Part shown: positions 14,479-23,956 of the stretch, piece by piece | Numbering within the stretch: the first letter of the stretch is position 1 | Layout: every line of letters starts with the position of its first letter | DNA from: Nostoc sp. S13 | Lineage (GTDB): Bacteria; Cyanobacteriota; Cyanobacteriia; Cyanobacteriales; Nostocaceae | Reading direction: 5' to 3' | DNA: 43,623 nucleotides | NCBI RefSeq assembly: GCF_029379315.1 | Contig: NZ_JAQYWQ010000053.1 | Coordinates: forward strand, 1-43,623 | Made by a program: the position numbers and the translations under genes | The notes under the pieces: generated by a model | The model's database searches: none | What the model was told of the DNA's origin: nothing | What the model saw: only the letters and a program-made list of their open reading frames with translations

Positions 14479-16329
14479 TTATGCTATTTTTTCTTCGTTT
14501 TTCAATGCCAAACGAGCAAGCCCATAACAGATTAGGGCATTGGCGATCAGGAATAGGCGTGCTAAATGACCACTTCCCAAACCCCAAACTGCTGGATCGA
14601 AAAATGCACTTACTGTCAAGCACGCTGCTACACCTAAAGTTGAACCAATGGCAAACCATTTCCAACTAGGATGTCCCAGCAGCAATGCCATTAAGACAAT
14701 AGGAATCAGTACGCTAGCAAACAGGGGATTTAACGCATCAGTTCCCTGGAGGCTACTGCCTAGTTCGGGAATTGAACTGCCCAAAACCCGGAAAGGCCAT
14801 TGGGGAAGATCAAAAATATAGATTCCCTTGAGGAAGAATAATCCAGAACTGCCAGCAATTAAGCCGCTAGATAAAGACCAACTCCAAGTAAAGGGAAAGT
14901 AAACCCGTAAAAACCAAGCTAGCAAATAGGAACCAACTACCATTAAAATCTTAGGTAACAGTGCGATCGCACCACCATCAATCCAAAAGCCGGGGTTAAG
15001 ATAGCCGTTATCGCGTAACCACCGAAAGAAATCTGTGAAACTGATTTGCCCCGCAAAGGCTAGCTTTACTGCTGCTTCTGCATTCAGGTGTCCAGCGCCA
15101 TAATAGTTCAAACCATCATCCTGGATAACTCGCGCTGACTGCTTAAGGACTTTTAAAACTTCATCTGGTTCTTTGATGCCAGCAGCTTTGATTAATGCCG
15201 CAACACCCGCAACGTGGGGAGCAGCCATGCTTGTACCCTGGAAGCCCAGAAATACGCCTTCACCGTTTTCGTCGATAGTTTCTTGGAGAATCTTACCAGC
15301 TTCACTACCACCAGGAGCCGAGATATCTACCCCCGCACCAAAGTTAGAATAGGGTGCTCTTTCCCCATCTGGGCCAATTGCCGAAACGCCGATGACGTAG
15401 GGATAACGGGCTGGATAGCTTGCCCCATTAGTGTTTTCATTCCCGGCTGCGGCAATAATAACTACACCTTTTCTATGGGCATAGTCGATCGCTTCTTTCA
15501 TCAATTTGCTTTCACCACCACCGCCTAAGCTCATATTAATCACATCTGCGCCTTTATCAGCAGCAAATTTAATCGCTTCGGCAATATCGGCAACAGTACC
15601 GCCACCATAAGAACTTAGTACCTTCAGGGGCATCAGACTGGCTTCATAGGCAATTCCAGCGACGCCATATTTATTATTTGTAGCCTGGGCAATAGTTCCG
15701 GCAACATGAGTACCGTGGCCGTTATCGTCTTTGGCTTCTTCTCGGTCGTTAACAAAATCATAGCCTTTGACGAATTTTGTCTCATACAAGTCCCGCACCT
15801 TGGTAATACCGGTGTCAATCACTGCAACTGTGATGCCATTACCTTTGGTTTGACTCCATGCGCCTTCAACGCCGATTTGGTGCAAGTTCCACTGCTTGCT
15901 GTAATATTGGTCATTGGGGCCAGTTAATGAAGGACTTGCTTCATCATCTTCTTGGGGTCTCAAAAATTCTCCCAGCCAAGCTACTTCACCGGGTTGTGGA
16001 ATCTTCCTGTAAATATAATTCGGTTCAATGAATTCTGTAGCTTGGGCAAATTGAGATTTTTTCAGTTCTTGGAGTCGCTGGCGATCGCCTTTGACAATAT
16101 ACACATGATCTTTTTTGGAAAACTTGTTGTCTAATTGGGGTGTAACGTTGTATTGTTTGGCGATCGCTTGTAAATTCTGTTCCACCACAAGTGATGGAAT
16201 ATCTTCCCGAAAATCAAGCAAAATCGTCTCAAACTCTCCTTTACCTGCCAGTCCCTGGAAATTCAGGAAACCAAATATGGCAGAAACAAGCCCAATGACA
16301 AACAAGCACAATAATATAAGCTTTCTCAT
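14479..16329 (-). CDS. Membrane-anchored subtilisin-like serine protease (S8)
   Basis: 616-residue protease. Catalytic residues are Asp172 (VIDTG), His205 (GHGTHVAG), the oxyanion Asn297 (AAGNEN) and Ser367 (GTSMAAPHVAG). An N-terminal signal or anchor (residues 3-22) and an inhibitor-I9-like propeptide (about 33-105, ending IEPNYIYR) precede the catalytic domain (about 140-420), as in typical secreted subtilases. Unusually the last 180 residues hold about five hydrophobic helices, so the catalytic domain should be tethered to a membrane on the outer or lumenal side. Substrate unknown; degradation or processing of envelope proteins is inference. It is preceded by a divergent small gene (16443) and its stop lies next to a heptamer repeat. 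Confidence 0.92.
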   Translation of the reverse strand: MRKLILLCLFVIGLVSAIFGFLNFQGLAGKGEFETILLDFREDIPSLVVEQNLQAIAKQYNVTPQLDNKFSKKDHVYIVKGDRQRLQELKKSQFAQATEFIEPNYIYRKIPQPGEVAWLGEFLRPQEDDEASPSLTGPNDQYYSKQWNLHQIGVEGAWSQTKGNGITVAVIDTGITKVRDLYETKFVKGYDFVNDREEAKDDNGHGTHVAGTIAQATNNKYGVAGIAYEASLMPLKVLSSYGGGTVADIAEAIKFAADKGADVINMSLGGGGESKLMKEAIDYAHRKGVVIIAAAGNENTNGASYPARYPYVIGVSAIGPDGERAPYSNFGAGVDISAPGGSEAGKILQETIDENGEGVFLGFQGTSMAAPHVAGVAALIKAAGIKEPDEVLKVLKQSARVIQDDGLNYYGAGHLNAEAAVKLAFAGQISFTDFFRWLRDNGYLNPGFWIDGGAIALLPKILMVVGSYLLAWFLRVYFPFTWSWSLSSGLIAGSSGLFFLKGIYIFDLPQWPFRVLGSSIPELGSSLQGTDALNPLFASVLIPIVLMALLLGHPSWKWFAIGSTLGVAACLTVSAFFDPAVWGLGSGHLARLFLIANALICYGLARLALKNEEKIA

Positions 16330-16442
16330 ATTAACTCATCACCGCTTTTTGCCAGATTGCTCACTACCATAACTTATCTGCATCCTTTATTGGAAGATTT
16401 TGCACTTTTAGTTACAAGTTTCACTCAGGACTTTTTTAAACG

Positions 16443-16877
16443 ATGGAACGTGGTCTTTTGTGGTTTCCCCTGTTAGTAATGTTTTTCTGGTTGGCTTGGC
16501 AAGGCTCGAAGGAGTATCAAAAAGTTGAAGCCTATCGCGCTTGGGCAGAGCAATTTGAACGGGCTAAGTACGATATTTATTCAGTATTAGGTCAAAAAGG
16601 CAACAATCTAACTTGGGGAAAACCCACGCCTAAAGGGCCTATTAAACTAGAAACATTCTCTTTGCTTGATGTTAAACAAATCCACCTTTTAGTAGATGAT
16701 AAACAAGTAGATTTGGAAAGGATACCGGAGAAAGGTCGTTCTATAGAGTTAGAATTTCTATTTTCCGAATCTACTAACTCAGTGCGGGTTCCGTTTACAG
16801 AAATCCCTTTGGCAGCAGAATGGGGTAAGTTTTTGCAGGGGGTATTACCAGACTTGCGATCGGAATCACAGCAGTAG
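16443..16877 (+). CDS. Hypothetical protein with N-terminal membrane helix
   Basis: 144-residue protein of unknown function. A hydrophobic stretch at residues 4-19 (LLWFPLLVMFFWLAWQ) is followed by a soluble domain with alternating strands (IKLETFSLLDVKQIHLLVDD, SIELEFLFSES, SVRVPFTEIPLA). It looks like a small membrane-tethered protein typical of cyanobacterial genomes. It is divergent from the subtilase gene, 113 bp apart, and could share regulation with it. Confidence 0.7.
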   Translation: MERGLLWFPLLVMFFWLAWQGSKEYQKVEAYRAWAEQFERAKYDIYSVLGQKGNNLTWGKPTPKGPIKLETFSLLDVKQIHLLVDDKQVDLERIPEKGRSIELEFLFSESTNSVRVPFTEIPLAAEWGKFLQGVLPDLRSESQQ

Positions 16878-17259
16878 TTAAACTAGAAAATACAAGTTCT
16901 TGTTGAAGAAGAATACATTCGTCAGAATACATTCGTCAAAATCAAGACGCTCGCGGACACGAGAAAGCGTGACGCTATCAGTCGGGGATTGGGACCCGCG
17001 ACTACGAAAGTTGACCACCAAATTTTCTTGTTTTGTGGGGGTCTTAAACGCCGATTATTCATCCACCAGTCGTACAGAATACCTTTCCTGTATTCTGACT
17101 CCTGACTCCTGAATTCTGTTCGATAATACGGCTATTTCTGGTCAAAAAGTAGGGGCACAAATATCTTGCGCCCCGATGTGTGTGATCTATTTTATTGAAA
17201 ACCGCATTAAAAGTCGATTCATGTTTGGATTAGACTTACACTCAGTTGACCCGACCCAA
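16878..17259. other. 382-bp intergenic region
   Basis: Contains a tandem 14-bp direct repeat GAATACATTCGTCA (16911 and 16925), then GC-richer sequence without recognisable coding content, and at its right end the start of the duplicated segment (from about 17150) shared with 21100-21209. Confidence 0.55.
17152..17174. terminator. Hairpin past the longer RTX gene
   Basis: GGGGCACAA and TTGCGCCCC pair with one mismatch around an AT-rich loop. It lies 86 bp beyond the stop of the minus-strand RTX gene and is repeated at 21102-21124 behind its paralogue. Confidence 0.4.
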
Positions 17260-20130
17260 CTATGCTTGAATGATGAAGTCGGAAGCAGTAAGAGTGGGCG
17301 CACCAGTAAGTTGTGCAAATTGAGCACCACCGCCGAAACCAGGAGCATTACCATTTTGATTGTATAGTAACTGCCCAGTGATCGGGTTGTAGACAATTAC
17401 AGCATTGCTAGCTGCCCCTAAAGTGGTGATTTGAAAATCACTGGCGTTACTAAAACCCGTTCCCACAACAGAAGTAATGGCACCAAAGGTGGACTTATCC
17501 AGAACAATTTTGTCACCTTGAGAGTGATTGAAGTCAGCGATCGTATCAATACCCACAGCAGCGCTAGTAAAAGCACCATTGGTGTCGTAGAGGAAAGAGT
17601 CAGCACCCACACCACCCACAAGAGTATCATTGCCTTGTCCACCAATGAGAAGATCATCACCAGCACCACCCCGCAGTAGGTCGTCACCACCGCTGCCATT
17701 GATGGTGTCATTACCCCCCTGACCATTAATCACATCGTTGGAATTGTAATAACCGCTGATGTTATTGTTCAAGTCATTGAGGAAGGTGACGCTGTTTGCC
17801 GTGGAAATATACGTTGGAGTGGAGTTAGGATTAATCACATCAAAGCTTTTGGTAACACTGGCTTCTCCGTCAAATAGGATATTACCGATGGCGGGTCTTG
17901 TTGTCGATGCGGCTAAGTTCTCTAGATTTTTTAACTGAAAGTTTTGCAGAGTGACTTTGGTATTAGCCACATCTTGAAAGGTGACTTCTAAATCGTTGCC
18001 ATTTTGAGTTAATTGCAGATTTCTCGCAGTCAAGCCAGCCCCAGTAAATTGCAAGGTGTCTATTTTGGCAATCACCGCAGCCGAAGGGTTTGAGCTAGTA
18101 CCTACACCGCCAAAGTCCGTGATGATGTAATCGCTATTGCCTCCTTGGACAATAAAGGTGTCATTGCCCGCTGTGCCATTGATAATTTGAATTTTGGGTT
18201 TAACTGTGCCACTAATTGCAAAGTCAAAGGGGCTTTCATTACTATCGTTGTTGTTTAAACTGAAGCTGCCACCATAGCTGCCGGGTGTAGTGGCGTTGAG
18301 TGCCACCGATATAGTGGTAGAAGCATTAACAGCCACGCTCGTTGGAAGAGTACCGACCAAACTAAATCCGTCGGGAAGTTTGAGATTACTTAGATTAAGT
18401 GCAGCTGTACCGGTGTTCTTAATCGTAAAGTTTTTGGTCAGGGTGTTACCAACAGTGGCATTGCCAAAGTTAATCGGAGTAGTGCTGCCATCTGCAATGT
18501 CAATGGTGCCATTGAGAACTTGAATTTCCGGGGACAAAACAGGTTTGACTGTGCCACTAATTGCAAAGTCAAAGGGGCTTTCATTACTATCGTTGTTGTT
18601 TAAACTGAAGCTGCCACCATAGCTGCCGGGTGTAGTGGCGTTGAGTGCCACCGATATAGTGGTAGAAGCATTAACAGCCACGCTCGTCGGAAGAGTACCA
18701 ACCAAACTAAATCCGTCGGGAAGTTTCAGATTACTCAGGTTGAGTACAGCTGTACCGGTGTTCCGAATCGTAAAGGTTTTGCTCAGGCTCTTACCAACAG
18801 TGGCATCGCCAAAGTTAATCGCAGTAGTACTGCCATCTGCAATGTCAACAGTACCATTGAGAACTTGAATTTCCGGGACGGTAATGCCAGGGGCTTCGTA
18901 TGCACCAATATCAATCACTGCGGTGCCATTACCATCGCCATCTTGGGGAATGTTCTTAGTGATGCTATTGAAGGCATTGGAACCAGCATCGATCGCAGCA
19001 CTTCCAGTTTTGAGCGCAAAATTCCCTCCCGCCGCATCAACAAATTGGGGATCTTGACCAAAAATATTCTGGAATCCTGTGGCATTTAGATTATCTGAGG
19101 CTTGGAATACATCCGAGTTATAAACAAGATTGTGGTCATAGTTTACATTTGTAGAATATTTAACAACATTAGCGTTTTGATTGTCAGTTGCATAAAGAAT
19201 GTTGTTATCGACTCTAACATTTCCTGAGTAACTAACATCAATCTCTCCAGAATTTGTGAGAACACGACTATTATGATAAGCTGTATTATTAACAACATCT
19301 ACATTAGTTGCTTTGAAAACGTTAATTCCAGAGCTGCCATTGTTGTAGACTATATTATTAGCAATTAAGGCTTTACCTGTATAGGGTACGCCGCCTTGAG
19401 CTTCATCAGTAGTATCAAGCATGATACCGTGTCCTTCAGTGATTTTGCCTGCTGTTATCCACGGAACCAGACTTTGATTATCGTAGACAGTGTTGTTTTG
19501 AATAATCATCCTGTAGTCAGTAGTATTGTTATCCAAATTAAAACTGCGAAGAATGGTGACACCCTGAGGACCATAAGGCGAATACCAAGCGTTTCCAGAT
19601 ATAATATTTTTCTCAATAGTGATGTAGTCTGAATTATTTGATTCAATGCCTGCTCCTGGAAAGTTACTAACTGTGTTACCAGAGATGACAATGTGATGAG
19701 TATTACTACCGCCCACTCCTTCGCTATTTGTCCAGGCTTTGATACTAATTCCATTGGAATTGGTTAAAGGATTGTTGTAAATATTCTTCTGTTCTAAGGC
19801 ATATTTTAGAGTGATGTTTTTCCGATTGCCTTCTATATTAAGTCCTTCAATCCGCACGTAGGATGAGCTAAATATATTAATGCCACCTCCCGTTGTTTTG
19901 ATCTTAGGCGTAGCCCCTGGATAAGCTTTGATTGTTGTCCAGTTATTTGCTGAACCATTAAAGTTAAAAAGCGTAGCGCCTTTGTCATAAGTCCCATTCA
20001 TCACGTAGAGCGTGTCGCCTGTTTGCATCTGATAGACGGCTCTGCCCAAGGTGCGAAACGCACTTCCTTCGATTAAGCCATTGTTGTTATCATCGCCTGT
20101 TCCAGAAACGTAGTATGTATTGCCAGCCAT
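17260..20130 (-). CDS. Beta-helix / ASH-domain / RTX calcium-binding secreted protein (long copy)
   Basis: 956-residue modular protein. Residues 1-410 form a right-handed parallel beta-helix (pectate-lyase-like fold; repeated motifs such as GIESNNSDYITIEKN and NNIVYNNGSSGI). Then come two near-identical 115-residue ASH/HYDIN-like immunoglobulin-type domains (EIQVLNGT..DIADGST..INFG), a 140-residue linker with a NGTAGNDTFIVQGGNSDYI calcium-binding-like block, and C-terminal RTX nonapeptides (GGNDTING, GGAGDDLLIGG, GGVGADSFLY) ending in a typical type I secretion-signal region. There is no N-terminal signal peptide, as expected for an RTX protein secreted by a type I system; no such system is encoded nearby. 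It is probably a cell-surface or sheath glycan-interacting protein; carbohydrate binding or cleavage is inference. Confidence 0.85.
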   Translation of the reverse strand: MAGNTYYVSGTGDDNNNGLIEGSAFRTLGRAVYQMQTGDTLYVMNGTYDKGATLFNFNGSANNWTTIKAYPGATPKIKTTGGGINIFSSSYVRIEGLNIEGNRKNITLKYALEQKNIYNNPLTNSNGISIKAWTNSEGVGGSNTHHIVISGNTVSNFPGAGIESNNSDYITIEKNIISGNAWYSPYGPQGVTILRSFNLDNNTTDYRMIIQNNTVYDNQSLVPWITAGKITEGHGIMLDTTDEAQGGVPYTGKALIANNIVYNNGSSGINVFKATNVDVVNNTAYHNSRVLTNSGEIDVSYSGNVRVDNNILYATDNQNANVVKYSTNVNYDHNLVYNSDVFQASDNLNATGFQNIFGQDPQFVDAAGGNFALKTGSAAIDAGSNAFNSITKNIPQDGDGNGTAVIDIGAYEAPGITVPEIQVLNGTVDIADGSTTAINFGDATVGKSLSKTFTIRNTGTAVLNLSNLKLPDGFSLVGTLPTSVAVNASTTISVALNATTPGSYGGSFSLNNNDSNESPFDFAISGTVKPVLSPEIQVLNGTIDIADGSTTPINFGNATVGNTLTKNFTIKNTGTAALNLSNLKLPDGFSLVGTLPTSVAVNASTTISVALNATTPGSYGGSFSLNNNDSNESPFDFAISGTVKPKIQIINGTAGNDTFIVQGGNSDYIITDFGGVGTSSNPSAAVIAKIDTLQFTGAGLTARNLQLTQNGNDLEVTFQDVANTKVTLQNFQLKNLENLAASTTRPAIGNILFDGEASVTKSFDVINPNSTPTYISTANSVTFLNDLNNNISGYYNSNDVINGQGGNDTINGSGGDDLLRGGAGDDLLIGGQGNDTLVGGVGADSFLYDTNGAFTSAAVGIDTIADFNHSQGDKIVLDKSTFGAITSVVGTGFSNASDFQITTLGAASNAVIVYNPITGQLLYNQNGNAPGFGGGAQFAQLTGAPTLTASDFIIQA
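18190..18880. repeat. Internal tandem repeat encoding two ASH-like domains (345-bp period)
   Basis: Two units lie exactly 345 bp (115 codons) apart and are nearly identical at DNA level, implying a recent internal duplication or homogenisation. Confidence 0.9.
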
Positions 20131-20881
20131 AGGTTTAGTCCGAATGTGTGTCAGGTGAATTGGAGTGATTTAAATCGATGATTTATCTGGAGTTTTCAAG
20201 ACAGTCACAGTTGTGCGATCGCAACTTGAAATCGCATCGATTGTTAAAAGGTTGTTGTGAAAGTGAAAACTTTTTCTTTTGTCAACCGTTGATGGTTAAA
20301 CCAGGGATATCGATATCGTTAATCGTCAGGATTTTGTTGAGGGTGATTGAACGATTTGTGCCTGGATGCTTGCTTGCGAACAAGTCCTGAAAAACTACAG
20401 TTCAATGGAGCCGAATTGAATCGTATCTTCATCTGTAGCAACCACCTCACCGAATAGCCCGTCGTAGACATGGCTGCTCTTTGCGAGCAAGCTTTCTTAT
20501 CTGCTAGATTCGATTCGGTAATCATATTTGGCATCAGAATTCCTCTGAACTTTATCCCTTGTCTAAGGTCAGGAGGTTGCCAAATCTGCATGGTAAAATC
20601 CACCCCTGGATAATAAACTAGGGACTTAAAGTTACAGTGGTAAAAGTTAAATTGGTTGAAACTTTAGTCGGTTGACCCCTTAATTTAAGGGAACTAATTT
20701 AACAACTTAGTCGAACCTGTTGTAAGCGGTGTAACTGAGCCTTGTGAACTCATGTATTAAAACTAACCTTTACAAAAGGCAGGTTCATCAGTAAATACGC
20801 TGGATGTAGTTATTATTTTTACAACAAGCGTAAAATTTTTACGTAAGAGTCGTAGTGAGTCCTGTTAATTTCCAGAGTGAT

Positions 20882-20981
20882 AAGCTAAAAATCTTTTAAT
20901 TTGCATCCTCAAAAAAATGAATCTCTTGTGGGGTGGGCATCTTGCCCGCCCTAGTTGTGCAAATTAAATGCGCGACAGCTT
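20882..20981. mobile_element. 100-bp small insertion with inverted ends
   Basis: Starts AAGCT and ends AGCTT, flanked by AT on both sides (ATAAGCT...AGCTTAT), with an inner AATTTGCA/TGCAAATT pair and a GTGGGGTGGGCATCTTGCCC core. The paralogous leader reads GTGATATGGGAATGG; removing exactly these 100 bp from copy 1 gives GTGATATGCGAATGG, one mismatch. So it is present in one duplicate and absent in the other. Confidence 0.7.
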
Positions 20982-21101
20982 ATGCGAATGGAGAGCGCTT
21001 TGTGCGAGGATTTGATGAAATTTCTCTAAAAATTTTGAAACAAGCGCAGTCTGTATAATTCGTAAAAACTAAAAACTTTGCCATTAAATTGCAAAATTGT
21101 A

Positions 21102-21124
21102 GGGGCACAAATATATTGCGCCCC
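21102..21124. terminator. Hairpin past the shorter RTX gene
   Basis: Second copy of the GGGGCACAA/TTGCGCCCC hairpin, 86 bp beyond the stop of the minus-strand gene. Confidence 0.4.
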
Positions 21125-21209
21125 GATGTGTGTGATCTATTTAATTGAAAACCGGATTTAAAGTCGATTCATGTTTGGATTAGACTTGGACTCAGTTGAC
21201 CCGACCCAA

Positions 21210-22991
21210 CTATGCTTGAACGATGAAGTCGGAAGCAGTAAGAGTGGGTGCACCAGTAAGTTGTGCAAATTGACCGCCACTGCCGAAACCAGCAGCACTA
21301 CCATTTTGATTGTATAGTAACTGCCCAGTGATCGGGTTGTAAACAATCACAGCATTGCTAACCGCCCCTAAAGTGGTGATTTGAAAATCACTGGCGTTAC
21401 TAAAACCCGTTTTCACAACAGAAGTAATGGCACTAAAGGTGGTCTTATCCAGAACAATCTTGTCACCTTGAGAGTGATTGAAGTCAGCGATGGTATCAAT
21501 ACCCACAGCAGCGCTAGTAAAGGCAGCATTGGTGTTGTAGAGGAAAGAGTCAGCACCCACACCACCCACAAGAGTATCATTGCCTTGTCCACCAATGAGA
21601 AGATCATTGCCAGTACCTCCTATTAGTTGGTCGTCCCCACCGTAACCATTGATGGTGTCATTACCCCCCAAGCCATTAATCACATCGCTGGAATTGTCAA
21701 AACCGACAATGTAATTGTTCAAGTCATTGGGGACGGTAATACTGATGTGAGGGGCTTCGTATGCACCAATATCAATCACTGCGGTGCCATTACCATCACC
21801 ATCCTGGGGAATGTTCTGAGTAATGCTATTGAAGGCATTGGAACCAGCATCGATCGCAGCACTTCCAGGTTTGAGCGCAAAATTCTTTTTGGCCGCATTA
21901 ACAAATTGGGGATCTTGACCCAAAATATTCTGCAATCCTGTGGGATTTGTATTATCTGAAGGTTTGAATACATTCGAGTTATAAACAAGGTTGTGGTTAA
22001 AGTTGACATTTGTAGAATATTTCAGAATATTAGCCGCTTGATTGTTGCTGGCATACATGATATTGTTATCAACTCTAAAATTGTCTGAGTAATTGACTTT
22101 AATCTCGCCGCCACTAGGGACATGACGGCTATTTTGATAAACTGTATTGTTGATAATATCGACATTTTTCGCTTTGAAAGCTCCAATACCTGCATCTCCA
22201 TTGTTGTAGACTATGTTATTCGCAATTAAGGTTTTACCTAAGTAAGGTATTCCATCTTCACTTTCATTAATAGTATCTAAAAAGAGACCTTTCCCTTCAG
22301 TAATCTTCCCAGCTTCTTTCCAGGGAACCAAATTTTGATTATCAAAAACAATATTGTCTCGATAAATTATTTTGTAATCAGTAGTATTGTTATCAGAATT
22401 AAAAGCATGAAGTGTCGTGACACCTTGAGCACCATAAGGCGAATACCAAGCGTTTCTAGATACAACATTTTTCTCAATAGTGATGTAGTCTGAATTACTT
22501 GATTCAATGCCTGCTCCTGGAAAGTTACTAACTGTGTTACCAGAGATGACAATGTGATGAGTATTACTACCGCCCACTCCTTCGCTATTTGTCCAGGCTT
22601 TGATACTAATTCCATTGGAATTGGTTAAAGGATTGTTGTAAATATTCTTCTGTTCTAAGGCATATTTTAGAGTGATGTTTTTCCGATTGCCTTCTATATT
22701 AAGTCCTTCAATCCGCACGTAGGATGAGCTAAATATATTAATGCCACCTCCCGTTGTTTTGATCTTAGGCGTAGCCCCTGGATAAGCTTTGATTGTTGTC
22801 CAGTTATTTGCTGAACCATTAAAGTTAAAAAGCGTAGCGCCTTTGTCATAAGTCCCATTCATCACGTAGAGCGTGTCGCCTGTTTGCATCTGATAGACGG
22901 CTCTGCCCAAGGTGCGAAACGCACTTCCTTCGATTAAGCCATTGTTGTTATCATCGCCTGTTCCAGAAACGTAGTATGTATTGCCAGCCAT
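21210..22991 (-). CDS. Beta-helix / RTX calcium-binding secreted protein (short copy)
   Basis: 593-residue paralogue of the 17260 gene. Its first 170 or so residues are almost identical to the long copy at DNA level; residues about 175-400 (the rest of the beta-helix) have diverged strongly; and the last 165 residues (RTX repeats and secretion region) are again very similar. The two ASH-like domains and following linker are missing: GAYEAP...ITVP runs directly into NDLNN, while in the long copy ITVP and NDLNN are 280 residues apart. It too lacks an N-terminal signal peptide, consistent with type I secretion. Divergence of the exposed helix surface suggests the copies recognise different targets, which is inference. 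Confidence 0.85.
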   Translation of the reverse strand: MAGNTYYVSGTGDDNNNGLIEGSAFRTLGRAVYQMQTGDTLYVMNGTYDKGATLFNFNGSANNWTTIKAYPGATPKIKTTGGGINIFSSSYVRIEGLNIEGNRKNITLKYALEQKNIYNNPLTNSNGISIKAWTNSEGVGGSNTHHIVISGNTVSNFPGAGIESSNSDYITIEKNVVSRNAWYSPYGAQGVTTLHAFNSDNNTTDYKIIYRDNIVFDNQNLVPWKEAGKITEGKGLFLDTINESEDGIPYLGKTLIANNIVYNNGDAGIGAFKAKNVDIINNTVYQNSRHVPSGGEIKVNYSDNFRVDNNIMYASNNQAANILKYSTNVNFNHNLVYNSNVFKPSDNTNPTGLQNILGQDPQFVNAAKKNFALKPGSAAIDAGSNAFNSITQNIPQDGDGNGTAVIDIGAYEAPHISITVPNDLNNYIVGFDNSSDVINGLGGNDTINGYGGDDQLIGGTGNDLLIGGQGNDTLVGGVGADSFLYNTNAAFTSAAVGIDTIADFNHSQGDKIVLDKTTFSAITSVVKTGFSNASDFQITTLGAVSNAVIVYNPITGQLLYNQNGSAAGFGSGGQFAQLTGAPTLTASDFIVQA

Positions 22992-23956
22992 AGGTTTAGT
23001 CCGAATGTGTGTCAGGTGAATTGGAGTGATTTAAATCGATGATTTATCTGGAGTTTTCAAGACAGTCACAGTTGTGCGATCGCAACTTGAAATCGCATCG
23101 ATTGTTAAAAGGTTGTTGTGAAAGTGAAAACTTTTTCTTTTGTCAACCGTTGATGGTTAAACCAGGGATATCGATATCGTTAATCGTCAGGATTTTGTTG
23201 AGGGTGATTGAACGATTTGTGCCTGGATGCTTGCTTGCGAACAAGTCCTGAAAAACTACAGTTCAATGGAGCCGAATTGAATCGTATCTTCATCTGTACC
23301 GAATAGCCCGTCGTAGACATCGCTGCTCTTTGCGAGCAAGCTTTCCTATCTGCTATATTTATCCGGTGATTATATTTGTCACCAGAATTCCTCTGAACTT
23401 TATCCCTTGTCTGAGGTCAGGAGGTTGCCAAATCTGCATGGTAAAATCCACCCCTGGATAATAAACTGGGGACTTAAAGTTACAGTGGTAAAAGTTAAAT
23501 TGGTTGAAACTTTAGTCGGTTGACCCCTTAATTTAAGGGAACTAATTTAACAACTTAGTCGAACCTGTTGTAAGCGGTGTAACTGAGCCTTGTAAAATCA
23601 TGTATTAAAACTAACCTTTACAAAAGGCACGTTCATCAGTAAATACGCTAAAAATGGTTGTTATTTTTACAAAAAATGTAAAATTTTTACGTAAGCATCG
23701 TGGTGAATCCTGTTAATTTTCACAGTGATATGGGAATGGAGAGCGCTTTGTGCGAGGATTTGATGAAGTTTCTCTAAAAATGTTTAAAGAAGCGATGCCT
23801 TCTTTACCAAACGCTAACAGCACTTTCAAGTCAGGTTTTCGTAAATATTTGTGGGTGCAATCAGGCACGAGGCAGGAAGGAAGAGGGTTTTAGCCTAATT
23901 TATCAATCTTTGAGATAGTTTGGTTTGATGGTGCCAATTTACTTAATCTTCATAAT
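22992..23956. other. Leader of RTX copy 2 and thiD promoter region
   Basis: 965 bp between the divergent RTX and thiD genes. The first 720 bp duplicate 20131-20870. The remaining stretch to 23956 is unique and should hold the thiD promoter; no THI-box-like riboswitch was recognised. Confidence 0.6.

Larger units (their letters stand above)
17150..20990. repeat. Tandem duplication, unit 1
   Basis: Whole-gene duplication unit: 3' hairpin, RTX gene and about 850 bp of 5' leader. Matches unit 2 (21100-23790) except for the central ASH module, the diverged helix segment and the 100-bp insertion. Confidence 0.85.
20131..21209. other. Long leader of RTX copy 1 and tail of copy 2
   Basis: 1079 bp between the two RTX genes. 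Positions 20131 to about 20880 duplicate the leader at 22992-23716, so they are the 5' region of the 17260 gene. A 100-bp insertion (20882-20981) follows, then sequence shared with 23730-23790, then the hairpin and 3' tail belonging to the 21210 gene. The only ORF of note, 70 codons at 20178-20390, is repeated unchanged at 23039-23251 and is explained by the DNA duplication. Confidence 0.65.
21100..23790. repeat. Tandem duplication, unit 2
   Basis: Second unit, same orientation as unit 1. A 12-bp deletion near 23298 (GCAACCACCTCA is absent) and scattered changes distinguish its leader from that of unit 1. Confidence 0.85.

Noticed and set aside
14236..14535. 99-codon ORF with repeated DAINRVCTG peptide
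   Set aside because: Entirely produced by the 36-bp palindromic repeat (36 is divisible by 3) and the CCCCATG heptamers; not a gene.
20178..20390. 70-codon plus-strand ORF, repeated unchanged at 23039-23251
   Set aside because: Its preservation is explained by the near-identity of the whole duplicated leader; the peptide has no family resemblance and no ribosome-binding site.
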